The position numbers and the translations under genes are program-made. DNA of 64,000 nt. It comes from Liolophura sinensis. Lineage: Eukaryota > Mollusca > Polyplacophora > Chitonida > Chitonidae. The notes below the pieces were generated by a model. The model was not told where the DNA came from. It ran no database searches and saw nothing but the letters and a program-made list of their open reading frames with translations. This document shows positions 37,404 through 51,300 of this stretch, piece by piece. Numbering within the stretch: the first letter of the stretch is position 1; every line of letters starts with the position of its first letter. Location of the stretch: positions 48,293,116-48,357,115 of the forward strand of contig NC_088301.1 in assembly GCF_032854445.1 (NCBI RefSeq), in the 5' to 3' direction.

Positions 37404-39234
37404 GCAGCAAACCTAAAGCTGATACTAAGTATGCTCTTGGTTACACACTGTATATACTGTAACAAAGCATTATTTGAAATGTGGTAGATATCAAGAAATA
37501 CTAAGGTACCAAATAACCCCTGAGAGATAATGTTACATAAATTACAGGATGAATTATACCAAAATAGACTAAGCTGGAATTTTAGCTATCATTTAGGTAC
37601 TGGTACATGTATGTCTATTCTGTTTTTTTGCGTGCATTTTACAAAGACATCAGTAAAAGTGTCAATATACCACATCACCATTTTGTGCCATACCCTGAAG
37701 TGAAAGCAAAAACTATTAAGACATTTCTGGTTCAATCTCCATGCATTAATTACCCAGTTAAGATTTAACGCAAATCTAGAAAATTACAAATATTAATACA
37801 GCTAGTGCTGTCCTAGTAAATATTATGCTGAAAGACTGTATACAGGGTGCCACCGGGAATAGCAAAAGATGCCTCCCTCTGTTCATACATGTATTTCCTG
37901 TTGACGACATATTACTTTATATTAAGACAACTCTATACGACATCACCAACATTCTATTCTCACCTACTTAAATCAATTTTTTTCATCAATAGTTTAAAAT
38001 AATTATTAACATGTTCATACAGCTGTTACTACATTACATCAGAACTGAACAACTTCTGAGACAATTCATTATGCTTATGTCAAGAAAATAGTGTGTTTCA
38101 TGGTAATTAGTGTATATAAATCACAGAACCTACAATAGAATCATTTATGCACCGGTTATCCTTAACACTTTTTCCACATTCTTTAACATCAGCAACATAT
38201 AAACTATGGCTTATAATAATTATGAGAAAAACATTTGTTGATTAGTTAAACAATATGCCTTAGGACGTAAGAGCTTACTTACCTTCAATCTGAGTTGTCG
38301 ATATAGCATATAATTTCAAAGCACTTACCAAAACTTGTATAAAAAGTTATTTCCAAAAATAAAGTTAACACAGATAGAATCATTAATGTAAAAAGTATAC
38401 GTCAATAATTGAAAATACTGTAACTTGCAAGAAAGAGCATAACACTAATTAGAAGACAGTTTCACAATGAGTTACACACTGGGAAATCTTAAGCAAAACA
38501 GCACTATTTCACTTGAAACTACACACAATTAACCTGTGGTTATTGGTCTCTTAAGTCATTAATACACGTAAATATGGACACTTGCTGGAGCAAAACTGAC
38601 GATGATTAACTTTATCCGTATAACATTATTATTATTATAACAATACATTATACATTTAAACATGTTCATACACACTTAACACAAGTCAATGAAAAAAAAA
38701 TTGTATACCAAGGGTTTAGATGATTTAACATGAAAGAAATCCATTAACTAAAGAAATATGTGTAACAAGAGCATCAGTGTGTTACAATTTAACTTGTATG
38801 CTTCTCAGTTATACACCCATGCAGTTTGAATAACAAATTTTGATGAAAATTACAAAAACATAAAACAGGCCTGCCACCTATTTCATATTATGCACCAAAG
38901 TGAGGCTTAAGTTTCTGTACAAATATGTTCCAAAACTTCCAATACAGGGATTGTCATCACAGAATATCATATAAATAGATACAAAAGTAGTTGGTGACCT
39001 CGTCCCATGTATTGTGAAATGGTCTAAACATGAAGTGTGGGTAGACAAAACCTAATGGCACTTGCTGTTAAAATGCAGAATACTTTCAATGCTTTATAAA
39101 CTAAAGTAACTTTTTTATATTAGATTTCAACTAAGGCTATTTGTTTAAATGTGATCTCGCTCATGTGAGCAAACGGCGTAATGATGATGTGTCGCATCAG
39201 AAGTGCTCCAAAATATGCCGTTATTGTTTCTAAG

Positions 39235-39328
39235 TTAAAGTTGAGAGTAAGGCGCATTCCATTCATAAGTTCCCGTGTAATGAAAGTCCAAATGCCTTAA
39301 AAGCTCATCTGCTTCTTTTGGGCCTCGA
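39235..39328 (-). CDS. G6PD: G6PD alternative terminal exon, distal (isoform ending PYSQL)
   Basis: It is entered through TTGCTTTTCAG at the same splice phase as the proximal exon (a T completing the AGT Ser codon). It encodes [17 protein letters not shown], then TGTYEW and NAPYSQL, stop TAA at 39237-39235. Joined to exon 11 it gives a 512-aa enzyme. Of the first 24 residues, 16 equal those of the proximal exon, including Tyr499, Tyr503 and Trp505; human Tyr503 and Trp509, which contact structural NADP+, align with Tyr499 and Trp505. Conservation of frame, splice phase and key aromatics argues that it is used. Confidence 0.82.
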
Positions 39329-42300
39329 CTGAAAAGCAAAACAAGACCAGGTAAAGTAGATGTATGCAAACAAAGATAATGAACAACAAGTTTCATGTTG
39401 TATAGTACAGGTACATGTAATTACAACGAACACATGCACAGGAAAGCACACTCACATGCAAACATTAGTTAGATCAGCATATCAGAGAAAAAGTAAAGGA
39501 ATACAAATACACTGGTATACAAAACAACACACATGTACAAGCAGGACATGGACAGTTACACTGCAAATATTGCAAATACACTGTAGCTGAAATTTTACAT
39601 TCACTCAACCCAAAGTAGATATGAAATATGTCAAAAGGCTTTTTTTCCCCCCCATTTATTTTATTAATTTATGTTAGTGACGGTTTGAAAGGTATACCTT
39701 TTTAACTTGAGATAAATCATCGCAATAGAACAAAGCTTTGAATGATAGGGGAAAACCAATGATAAGCCACTGACTGGCCCTCTATGTGCTTAAATTACAA
39801 GTTCTATATATAATAAAACTCTGACATCAATGTTTAAATTACATCGAACATTATAAGAAGTCTAAATTATTCACTATGTTATAAAGAAAATAAATGAAAG
39901 TAATACATTTTCTGCATTGGTTAATGCTGGTCATGAGGTGAAGAAGTAACAAATCACTGACTAATAAGGATACTCCCTTCACATGGGGACAAGGCAGTGT
40001 AAAGCCAAAGTGGAAAAATGTATGGTGATGTCGGAACAATGAAGAATTAGTGTTTTTAGAGCTAGACAGTATAAAACATTTATAAAGCGGGTTTTCAGGT
40101 GTATCAGGTGAAGGTGGAGGAGCATAACATAAAGCTTTAATACCAGTAATGGTTGTCAAGGTGAAAGACATTCAGAGAGCTATATTCTACAGTACTAAAG
40201 AATGCGTCACACACAAAAGACTTCTGAGGCCTTTTAACCAGGCAGTGAACACTCGGGATCACATGTACGCACTTACATACACACGTAGGTATACATTAAT
40301 ATTCCAGATTGAAGGGTTTCAGTGTAGACAGATTTTCCCCACAATTAAGCCATACCATGGCTGTAGTATCAAGCCTTGAACCAGCTATCCTGACCTTACA
40401 GTTTCCCTAAACACAACCTGTACTTAAAATGCAGTAGCACCTAATATAAACTGATCTGGCAGGAACAAAGTCATGGTATAACTGTGACTTTGGCAGTGTC
40501 ACAATACCTAAAATCTGGCTTGGTTTAACAAGTTGGCCTTTAGGTATAGCATATTTAGTAGCACAACAAACTTATTTGATGACATGGTCACTCATTTTTA
40601 TCTATTTTCCAAAAGAAAAATAACAATTAATTTTGCCATTCAAAACTGAAGTTACACATTTTACACATATCAATGGGCTCCCTATTTACATCCTACTTTT
40701 TTTCTCATACTACATTTGACATGAAATTCTCTCTGCATTGTGTATCCTTTATTTTATCCTTTATGACATGCCCAAATGGTTCAGGAAAAGGTGCAAAGAT
40801 ACAGTAGAACTGATGGATAGCACATAACAGAATTTAAGTAACATAGGGGTCTGACAGAGCATGCCATGCTGAAAATGCTAAATTGCATGACATCACTAGA
40901 TCACTGGACATAAAACTTATAAAGTGTGTGTTAATTTTCCTAATAGATCTGTTAAGCAGGTTAAAAACTTTAAACCCAAGTTTTTTTTTTTTTTCATCCT
41001 CAGATTGAAAACAAAACCAATTGTATCTACCAGGGCAACTAAGAGGGCGGTCCTAGGCAAACCCTTCCCACTTGTAGGTTCCGGTATAACTGAACCCCAT
41101 TCTCGCGATCAAGTCATCAGCTTCCTTTGGTCCACGACTGAAATCAAAAACACTGGTCATCCAAACATGCATAGAGTGAAACAAACCACCACTTCATACC
41201 ACTTCAAGCAATGATGACCAGGCCATAACACTTGTTGACTCAGTTGGTATGCATTTTATAACAGTTAAATTATTTAAACTTTCATTTTATATCCAGAAAT
41301 GCTTTACAGTCTTTTTGGGATGGCAAACCAAATGTGGTGATTTAATAATGAAATTTGTGATTTATGATACACTGTACAAAAGTTCATGTCTGCATAACTC
41401 CACATCATACTCCACATCATCAAGTCTATACATCATTAATGAATTGTTCATGCGGAGTTTCCCATAATCTATACAGTCCTGTATTCAGACAAAAGAACAT
41501 TCTGTATTTATAGCCTCATCCCCAACAAACTTCAGACAGAAATTAATAAGTTTCAGAAACTCATAATTCTATATATTTACATATCTCTTCATATGTATAT
41601 GTATATTCTAGCTAAACATCTTAAATTCAAGTTCAACTTCATTAATATTTTGTTCTACTATTATGAGTCTACAAGTTTCCATACATGTTTATGATTATCT
41701 ATCTTGTCCTTTCTCAAAAAGTTCTATGACATGCCTGTCTCACATGTAGTACAATACAGCCTGATCCTAACCATCAATCCTCCGCCAATGTGGCCCGAAG
41801 ATTCGCTGACGGTCGGCCCATGGTCAGCATACAATATGCCGACCATGCACTATCATACGCGTCCTGTGACGGCATCCTCCCGCCATCGTACGTGGACCCA
41901 CATCAGACCGTCCACAGACCCTCAGCCGATGATCATCAAATGTTTTAAAACTAAATACAGACCGATTTCCTTTAAACCGCCATGCCTCTCATGAACACTG
42001 TGATGTCCCACAGCATATTTACTTGCACACAAATTTGACACTAAATTTGAGTTTTAACAGCTTACTATTTGGGATCCCTATTGTTTTTGTCTGCCACCCA
42101 AATACATCGTCCTCTTGAGGAAAGGGGATTTAAGTTTGTACCGGGTGTCTTGAGTATACAATATTTTGTTTTATTATACATGTAAATTACTTCACTAATT
42201 ATTAAATAACAAGCTTACTGAGAGGCATTTACGGCAGAGTAATGTGCTGACAAATTCATGTACATGTATATGCAACACATTCTGTAGTCCGCTCTGTACT

Positions 42301-45300
42301 TGACGGCTATATACAACTGTGGCAGCATTTCAGCATTTGGAAATGGATGAGTTCTTTGGCTTGTAAGTAAATTTATCACAGTTTCATGCTAAATACAAGT
42401 ACAAAAACATGTTTATTCAAAGAGGAGTGTAATGATATGCATCCTTTATATATGTGAGAAGACATGCGATGTCTTTCCCAGTCCTACATATATAAATACA
42501 TCCTAAATCGTGCAAGCCATAACACGTATTACATACTTTGAGAATATTCCTCTACATATTCATGTATGAATTATGAAAATATACTGAAGAAAGTAAAATG
42601 AAAACCAGAGATTTTTGGTACCCATAAAAGGAATCTATTAGCGCAATTCCAATGCAATTCTTGCTGTTACTTTAGAATAGCCCAAATAATTACCTTTCAT
42701 GAAATATCAGCCTCATCTGTGCATGTGTTATGTTCAAAATGGGTAATAAAAGCAGTCTACAGTGTATGTCTGATTTCCTTACATCAAACCAAACTAAGTG
42801 AATGAATGTTCCACCATGCACGTAATGTCGGCAGACCGTGGGCGGACCCTGTGCGGATGGTGAGGAGAGAATGACAGCGTGTCTGATCAGGGTCTGGCCA
42901 GGGTGGGCATATAGTGGGCATATGATACATGGACCATCTGACCACAGTAGGAGTAGGATTGATGGTTAGGGTCCAGCTGTACTGTATGTGGCATGAATGC
43001 AAGTATGTTTGTGATTTGCTTAGGTGTGAGAAAATGTTTTAAACAATTTAAGCCAATCATGAAAAGATTTAACTGATACAAGTAATGGTCTGATCATCTG
43101 CTTTATATTAATGACACACAAATATATGTACATGTCTAAAACAAATACAGTGATTTTCATATATACAAAAAAAAATGCAATAATGTAGCAAGCAAAGATA
43201 AAGCAAAGCACAAAAACGATATCGTTTGTCAAAAACACAAAAACACTATGACATGAACTTTGAAGGTGTAGTTTTAATGAGATAGGTATGGGCTGAGAGA
43301 GGAAGCCTTTTTGTCTGATGAATTCTTTACTAGGGCTTTGGATTATTCGTGACAGAATTTAGGTTAATCCAAATCAGCTTGGATCTGTCCCAATGACTCT
43401 TGGGTTTCAGTGTCACTGTACACCCACATGAACACAAAACTGTTCAAACATGTAGAGTTCTAATCAAAATTGTATCTTACTCAGTCACTGTGGTAGGCTT
43501 ATACATGTATTTGAGGAGCCAACAGTCAAAAGTAAGATATCAATTTATTACTGGCTGGTAGTTGATTTCTTAAATGTGTTCAACCCAAATAGTCCATATA
43601 AATAAATAGGGTATTACCTGGTAAAATGTATGGTAATGATAATTTATAAAACTATGTCAGTTATTAATTTGTCAATGTAAGATGACTTATTCATCAATCT
43701 TGGCAAAAAGCTGTATATGGCTTTGCTGGCTGCTATGCATGCATTCCTGCCCAACCTTGTCTCGGATATTACATGTATGCACACACCATTTTCTGTATTA
43801 TGACAAAAACACCTCATGAAATTTAGCGTGGCTTAACCACAGAGCCTCATGCACCAAAAGGCCAAAAAATTAATGTTTCACAAATACATTTTTCACAAAG
43901 AAACTTCACTTCTTTGACTTTTCTTGGTCTTGGTCTTGCATGCCTTACATAAAAAGTTTGAAGATTTTATTCTAGAAGCATAGTGAAACATTAACTTTCT
44001 TAAGAAACATTACATAAATGAATGTTAATTGGCTAGAAGCAACACAGATACTGAACCAGCACTAGGCAATACTGATTTCCATGGGAGGAAGGAAAAGGGA
44101 TAAGATGCCAAAATAGGGAAGGGTATGGGTGATTAACAATGAGACAGTATCTGCATGACCACAGAGATATGTTATATTCACAGACACACTACAAACCCTT
44201 ACCTTCCATATTTGTACAATACAGGTTTAGGCTTATTCTTGTCAATTGTGTGAAGAAGAGGGGTGAAAATTCTCCATGCTTCTTTGAGCTCATCAGATCG
44301 AACAAAGTTAATTTGAGACCCACAGAAGACATCGAGTATCAATCTCTCATAGGCATCAGGGAACTTCATATCCTAAAAATAAAGGGTAGAAGAGTGTGTA
44401 ATTACATGTATCAATACAAATATATACATGTAAAGTGTACTTTAATTATTATCAAACTATTAACATACATATGTCATAAATATGTGTAACAGGTAAAGTC
44501 AACTGTACACACCTAAAAACATCATGAAATTGCTAAATAAAGGACGTACACATATATAGCATTATAGATCAAATAATATTTAAACTGTTAAATGTATATT
44601 TAAAAGTCTACATGCATGTGTCACCACTTCAGGTTCACTTCTTCATCAAAATAAATGGAGATAGCACAAGTACAAGTTACACATTAGAACAGTATTGTGC
44701 ATGTTTATGTGTGATAGCTTGAGACTAAGGAATGCGAAGTGATACCTTGTAACGCCTGTTGTATGTCAGATCAAGATCAGACTCGGTGGACTCAATTGAC
44801 ATTCCTGGTTTCTTCACCATCATTTTCATATAGACAGCTTCTCCCTGGCCACCTTGTACACGAATCACCAGCTCATTTCGTTTCAGTTCACCTTTGGTGA
44901 AGATATCACCTGGAACTTCACGGAACTGAATGCGCACCTCTGCTTTTCTCTCATTAGTGGCTGAAACAGTCAAGGCACAGAGCCATATGATTCAACAGAC
45001 ACGCAGAAATAGCTGGGAGTTTAATAATGAAAACTATTGTGCACAAACAACAGTGAGTGTCACATACAATTCCATTTGCAGATATAAAAGCTTTATTTGT
45101 GCAAAACTCAAGTAACTTCATGCATGTAATATTGCTATTTCCAAATTGTTGCTGTACAAACCAGAAATCTAGTTTCAGTTTAAATTGAAAGTGCTTTATC
45201 ACTATATGAGATGGTTTCCACTGCCTAGTTTAAATAAAATTAATTCATCACAATTCAGTTTGAAATGAAATGACTACTGCTGATTCTGTTGACATCATTC

Positions 45301-48300
45301 AAACTTTACATTTCTATTTATGTTGTCATGGAAACCAGAAATTTTATTGACACAGACTAAGTTTGAATAGGAACCTAATTCACCTCAATATGAGATAACA
45401 GTGTTGATCTTAGGGAGTATAACATCTAATATGACCACATTGCTGGACCTTGCATTTTCCAGTCAACTCTAATGGCCACAAGAAATTTGATCAAAACAGC
45501 TCAAGTTTAACTGTAATACAAAGCATTAACTCGTATACCAAATATGACTGCTTTTATGCGGAAGGACGGATAAGTCCAAGCTGATATTATGGTCTGTATT
45601 ACACACATGTATATGCAAATTCGAGCATTAGGAGACTGTGAAACATTCAAAGTCAATTACCTTTCCCACATTTGAGGATAAATGGGACCCCATCCCACCT
45701 TTCATTCTTCACAAACAAACCAGCACAAGCATAGGTTGGTGTCACTGATCCTGAAATATCAGAAATACATTCAAATTACTCAGTGTTGTAACTTGCCAAA
45801 CTTATTTTGTCTACCAGGAATCATTAAACATAATGTTCTCTGTATGTTATATTTAGTTTATGTATACATGTTCTAAAGTTTAGCTTATGTCAGAATAGTG
45901 TCAAGACAGAACTAGTCGTAATCAGTTCCAGGAAGTAGTGGGTGTCTGTCAGCAACTGTTCAGTCATGACTGTGATATGACCATAATTATTTTGTTTTTT
46001 TGGCGGCTGGTTATGAGTTCCTTACAGTAGAAAATGTTATACTTTCTGTGATCTGTTGGAACTGTTTCTGCTTAGTTCCTCCAGCATGCAAGCAACATAA
46101 GTGCTCTGGTGACTGAGTTACTACAGCATCTGTACAAGTAGCCAATTAAATAGCATAAATAAAAATGATTTACAGAGCTCAACTTTTATTTCACCATTTT
46201 GGACAGGTGACATGGCAGTCATGTGGTCCAAACTAGGTCCTGACAGAAAATTGGAGTGGCGATGAGGGCTTTTACGATTGCGATCAACTAGTTCTGGTTA
46301 GTTTAACCAGTTGCTGATGTGTGCAGTTGTGTGTGACATAAACCACCAGCTGTGCTCGCTTGCCATTTGATCTGTGTTATTTAGAAACACTTCAAATTGA
46401 CATATATACACAAACATCTCATCGGTTTATATTAAAAAGCTAAAAGCCCTGAACTTTAATACAGGCTTCCAACAATTCCCTAAATTATCCCTAATTATCA
46501 GCAAGTAATTGTGTATTGTTCAATTTTGCAGTCATAAAATACAGATACATGTATACAGAAATGAATTGCCTGAGCAATATTTATTGATTTATCCAGCTAG
46601 CCAGTAAAAACAATACTTCAATGTGCATATGTTGTTGTTGTTGCTTTTTATTTTTACATATATATATATACCAGCAGTAATACTTGTTCATTTACTACAA
46701 GTATGTCAACTGGATTAAAATAATAATGCTGATGTTAATTGGTTCCTTTACCTTTTGGGACAGTTGGGTCATCCAAATATCCCTGCTTGGCATCCCCTTC
46801 ACCCTCTGGGTCACCGGTATACTGACCTAGCACCACATTCTCCATTGTTATAGGCTTTATGCACTTCAGTACTTTCACCTGTTAAAAATGGAATTTTAAA
46901 TCCATAATACACTAATTCAACAACAGCAAATGAGTGTCATGATGTGGAGCATTGCTGTTTTAATAATGAATAATCTGCTTATATTTATTAAGAAATAATG
47001 CACAATACTAATGTAACATGCTTACTGTAGGCTGGGACTCAGTTGTATTAGCCCCAGCCATACGTAAAAGCAAACATGTTGACAAAATTGAACTTTTCGC
47101 AGGTGAAAACTGAAACCCAGCCATTAACCATCATCTCCCAGTAGGTCTAGGAACTCTCATTGATTTTCTTTGCTTAATATGACAGTTGCAAGATCTTCAC
47201 CAAATACTGTCAGTCCCATGTTATATTATTATATTATATTATATATTATATTATTCTTTTACCCTAGCAATGTATTACTGATATGAAACTGTTCCTACCC
47301 ATGCCAATACAACCCATGAATATTAAATAAGTCTGAATACTAAGCCTGGATTCATGCACACACATATAATAATATTTATTCATAAACACATTACACAGTA
47401 TTTGCTGCATGAATCATAGTATGCTGTGCCATGCTGAATCTTCAATGAGTAAATCCCTTTGAAGTCCAAGATTCATGTCACTTCACATACCACCTATACG
47501 TATACATCAAATCCATCAACATCTTAGGCTTGAGTGCCAGCTATAGTCTGTGATACCTTCTCACTCCGGATATCCTCTGCCTCTGTTGAAGGAGGTTTCT
47601 CCATGGCAACCAGACACAAGATCTGGAGCAAGTGGTTCTGCATCACATCCCTGAGGTCATGGAAAAAGGATGGCATTGTTATAAACAAACAAACCCTTGA
47701 AAGCTGTGGAGAAATAGTATTGATCAAGTATATCAAAACAACCTGCATACTAATACCTGTATATACCTATACATGTACATACATACTTGTAATTTAATAC
47801 GTTCAGTTTACTGATGGGAGAGTGCAGGTGGCAGTGAGGCTATAAAATGCCAGCTCCATGTTGAACTGAGACCTCACTACAATACTGCGACTTTGTCTAC
47901 ACTCTTCACTACACCACTGTCACTTTGCCCTGAACTCTGCCTTCCAAACCTAACTATTCTAATTTTTCTAAAATATGGGACAGATGTTAGCAATGTTGAA
48001 AGTAGAATATTAAATTTCTTTACCAGCCTTTGGAAAAGTAAAGACATGAGTATGTTGTTCATTAGATAGTCTAACCATTTGAGAAAAAGAGAAACTCAAT
48101 ATTCCTGCTGGAATTACATAAATATTGGCTAAATTGAGTACATCAGGTATCCCAAAATTAGAAGAAATAGGGTATTCCTTATTACACTGCTATGACTTTG
48201 TCCTAAACTCTACCTTCTACACTACATACTCCTCACTTACACCACTGTTACTCTGCTGAGCTACCTTCCTGATATCTAACTGCCCTAACTGCTCCTTACT

Positions 48301-51300
48301 ACACCATTGTGACAGGTTTACATATGTCTTCGATTGCCGCTCAACAACCGCCAAGGATAAAACACTGACTTTTGTTAAGTGACACACTTTCCCACAGGTG
48401 TCCTACAGTTAAGCCTACCCCAGACTGCGCAAATGTGCGTGGTCAAACAATTATTGTCACCATGCAAGGTCGAATGAACAGTGAGTGCAAAGGAATCCAC
48501 ATACTCCCTGCTGAAGGCCTGGATTGTACCCACACATAACGTGTCCTTGTGACTGAGAGACAAGCAACTTTTACATCACTTGGCCATGACCTTGATTTAT
48601 CGATTAAGACACTTGAATGGGGATTACTGTGATACTGAGGACAATGGCAGTCACTCTTATGGCTTAAAGAAACTGGAATACCAGGAACAAACTACCCACC
48701 TTTGACAAGTAACGGAAAAGTAACTTTTCCACATGTGAGAACATATATTGCAATGTTGGAAGGAAGGTGACCACTTAAACAGCTCAAATGAACACTGGGA
48801 ATCATGGATGCAGGGGAATTGGTGAATCTCAAGCCATACCTTATTATTCCAAACTCATCAAAGTAACCTCCTCTTCCTTGAGTGCCAAATGGTTCTTTGA
48901 ATGTTATAACCACAGAAGCAATGCTGTCTCTATTCCAAATTGGACCAAATATTTGATTCCCAAACCTGTGTCAAAGACAGAGATATACATATAAATAAAA
49001 GCAGACATGACAGATTTCTTGAAAGAAAGTTCAAAAGAAGGAAATATATTATCAACAAACCTGCAAACAGCTTGACTTATCTCACTTGTATTCAACAAAA
49101 TGTAAACAGGTTGAAGAGTATCATTACATATTTAACTCTCTGTAGTTTTATAGTGTTTACAGATGACGTGCAGATGGGTGGACAAACAGATGGATTGACA
49201 CCCACCACAAACACTTACATACTGATAAAATTTATAATCAAACATTTTACTTTTTTTTACTTATTTCTTCCTCAGACATATGTTCTGCACCAATACATAT
49301 AATAAAAGTCTGTACCTGAGAACCATCAAGTTTTGAACCATTTCTTTTCCAAGGTAATGGTCAATTCTGTACAGTTCCTCTTCTTTAAAGAGAGCAGCCA
49401 GATGTTCAGATAATTTATTAGATGACTCCAAATCATGACCAAATGGTTTCTCAATGATGACACGATTCCATCTTTCCCTAAAACGTGATTCAGACATGCA
49501 AGTACAACCAGCATTAAGCCATGAATGAATTACAATGCGACATAAAAAATGAGCCTCAAGTCATTCATGTATCTACGTATAAACTTTCACAGTGCACCTG
49601 GCATGTCATAATAACATGTACATAATCATTAAAAATCATACTGAAAGTGAAACCATAAAAAATCCACTACTTGATTTCACTGATATCTTTGGATCATTTC
49701 AATTTCTTTGATATATACATCAAATGGCAGAGAAGACAATTCAACAGCATTACCAGGAAGCCATCATCATTAGCCTACTTCTTTACATAATGTACTGTCT
49801 ACAAAACATTACTCATATATACTTGTAAGTTATTAAAACTCCTACCCTTTTGCCAAGCACACAGCCTTGAGATTGAGAGTGACTGACTGAAAGACACTTG
49901 GCGGAAGAGCAAGGTAGAACAGTCTGTTACAACTACCAATCTCTTCAATGGCTTTGTTGAGTTTGGAGAAATCTTGTGTACCGTCATAGCTCCCTTGCAC
50001 GTATTTGTTCTTTTTTTGAAACTCCTCATATTTTGCCTCCTCACCTTTCTTAACCTGAGAATAAATGACAAAGAATAAGTATCATCAATGAAAACATATA
50101 TCCAGGGTGTTTTTTATTTGATTGTTGCTTATTATACTGCACACAAGAATTTTTCACTTATTTGATTGCAGCATTATAGGTGGAGGAAACCGGAGTGCCC
50201 TGTATAAATCACTTACCTTTCACAATAAAAAATTGGACAAACTTTCCCACATATAATATGTAAGTATATAAGTGGTCTTCAACAAATGTAAGACTGTGCA
50301 AACATCTATATGTACATGAGCTTTGCTGATTGCTTTGATAATAATCAAGGCCTTACAAGGCTGATGAACCCTCTCCTTGTGTATTTCAGCGATTGAAAGG
50401 CAAGAACCTTTTTAAATCATTATATAATAATCTGCTTTAAACATGCAGGGTGTAAATATGATTAAATGATTTATTTATTTATTTATTTGATCGGTTTTTT
50501 ACGCCGTACTCAAGAATATTTCACTTATATGATGGTGGCCAGCAATATGGTGGGAGGAAACCAGGCACAGCTCAGGGGGAAACCCACAACCATCCGCATC
50601 CTGCTGGAAGATCTTCTTACGTACTGCCGGAGAGGAAACCAGCTAGAGGTGGACTTGAACTTACAGCGACTGCATTGGTGATGATTTAATGATGATGTTT
50701 TCACATTGAAAGAAAATAAAAAAAAACACCACTTGAATAGCAATAAAGTCAATATATTAATGAATTAAATATTGAAAATCAAAGAAAAAAAATATACAAG
50801 TTATAAAAAGTTCTTGGTTTCAAATCAAAAGTGTCTAGAAAAGCATTTATTAAAAGTCAAAACAAAAACATACGAATGCTGTTGACAGCTGGAATTAATC
50901 TACAAAACATACCTTCATGAAGGGTTCAGCTTTTTTAAAAATATCTTGGACAGAGAGCTTGCTCCTGGCATATCCCACAAAATGGGTTTCTGGAGGAAGC
51001 AAACCATCTCTGTAAAGCCACCTACAAATTATAATTTTTAAGTCAAATTAAGCTGTCATTTTTCAAGATGCTATAACCTACATGTACATTTCAAAGGATA
51101 TTAGAAAATGGACACACCATTAAAATTTCCATGTGATTAGTAAAACATGTACTTTTTATTTATATTTAAAAAAATTTAATTTTCATCATAGCTGATGGAA
51201 AAGTCAACTAAAGTATTTTTCATATGTATTTTTCAAAATATATAACAAATTTTGTACACTGCTTGTCAAAAAAAGGATGTTCAAATGACCATGCAGTAAT

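Noticed and set aside
49799-50071. 90-aa minus-strand open frame
   Set aside because: It is an out-of-frame reading of G6PD exon 4; the true frame gives [18 protein letters not shown] and [12 protein letters not shown].
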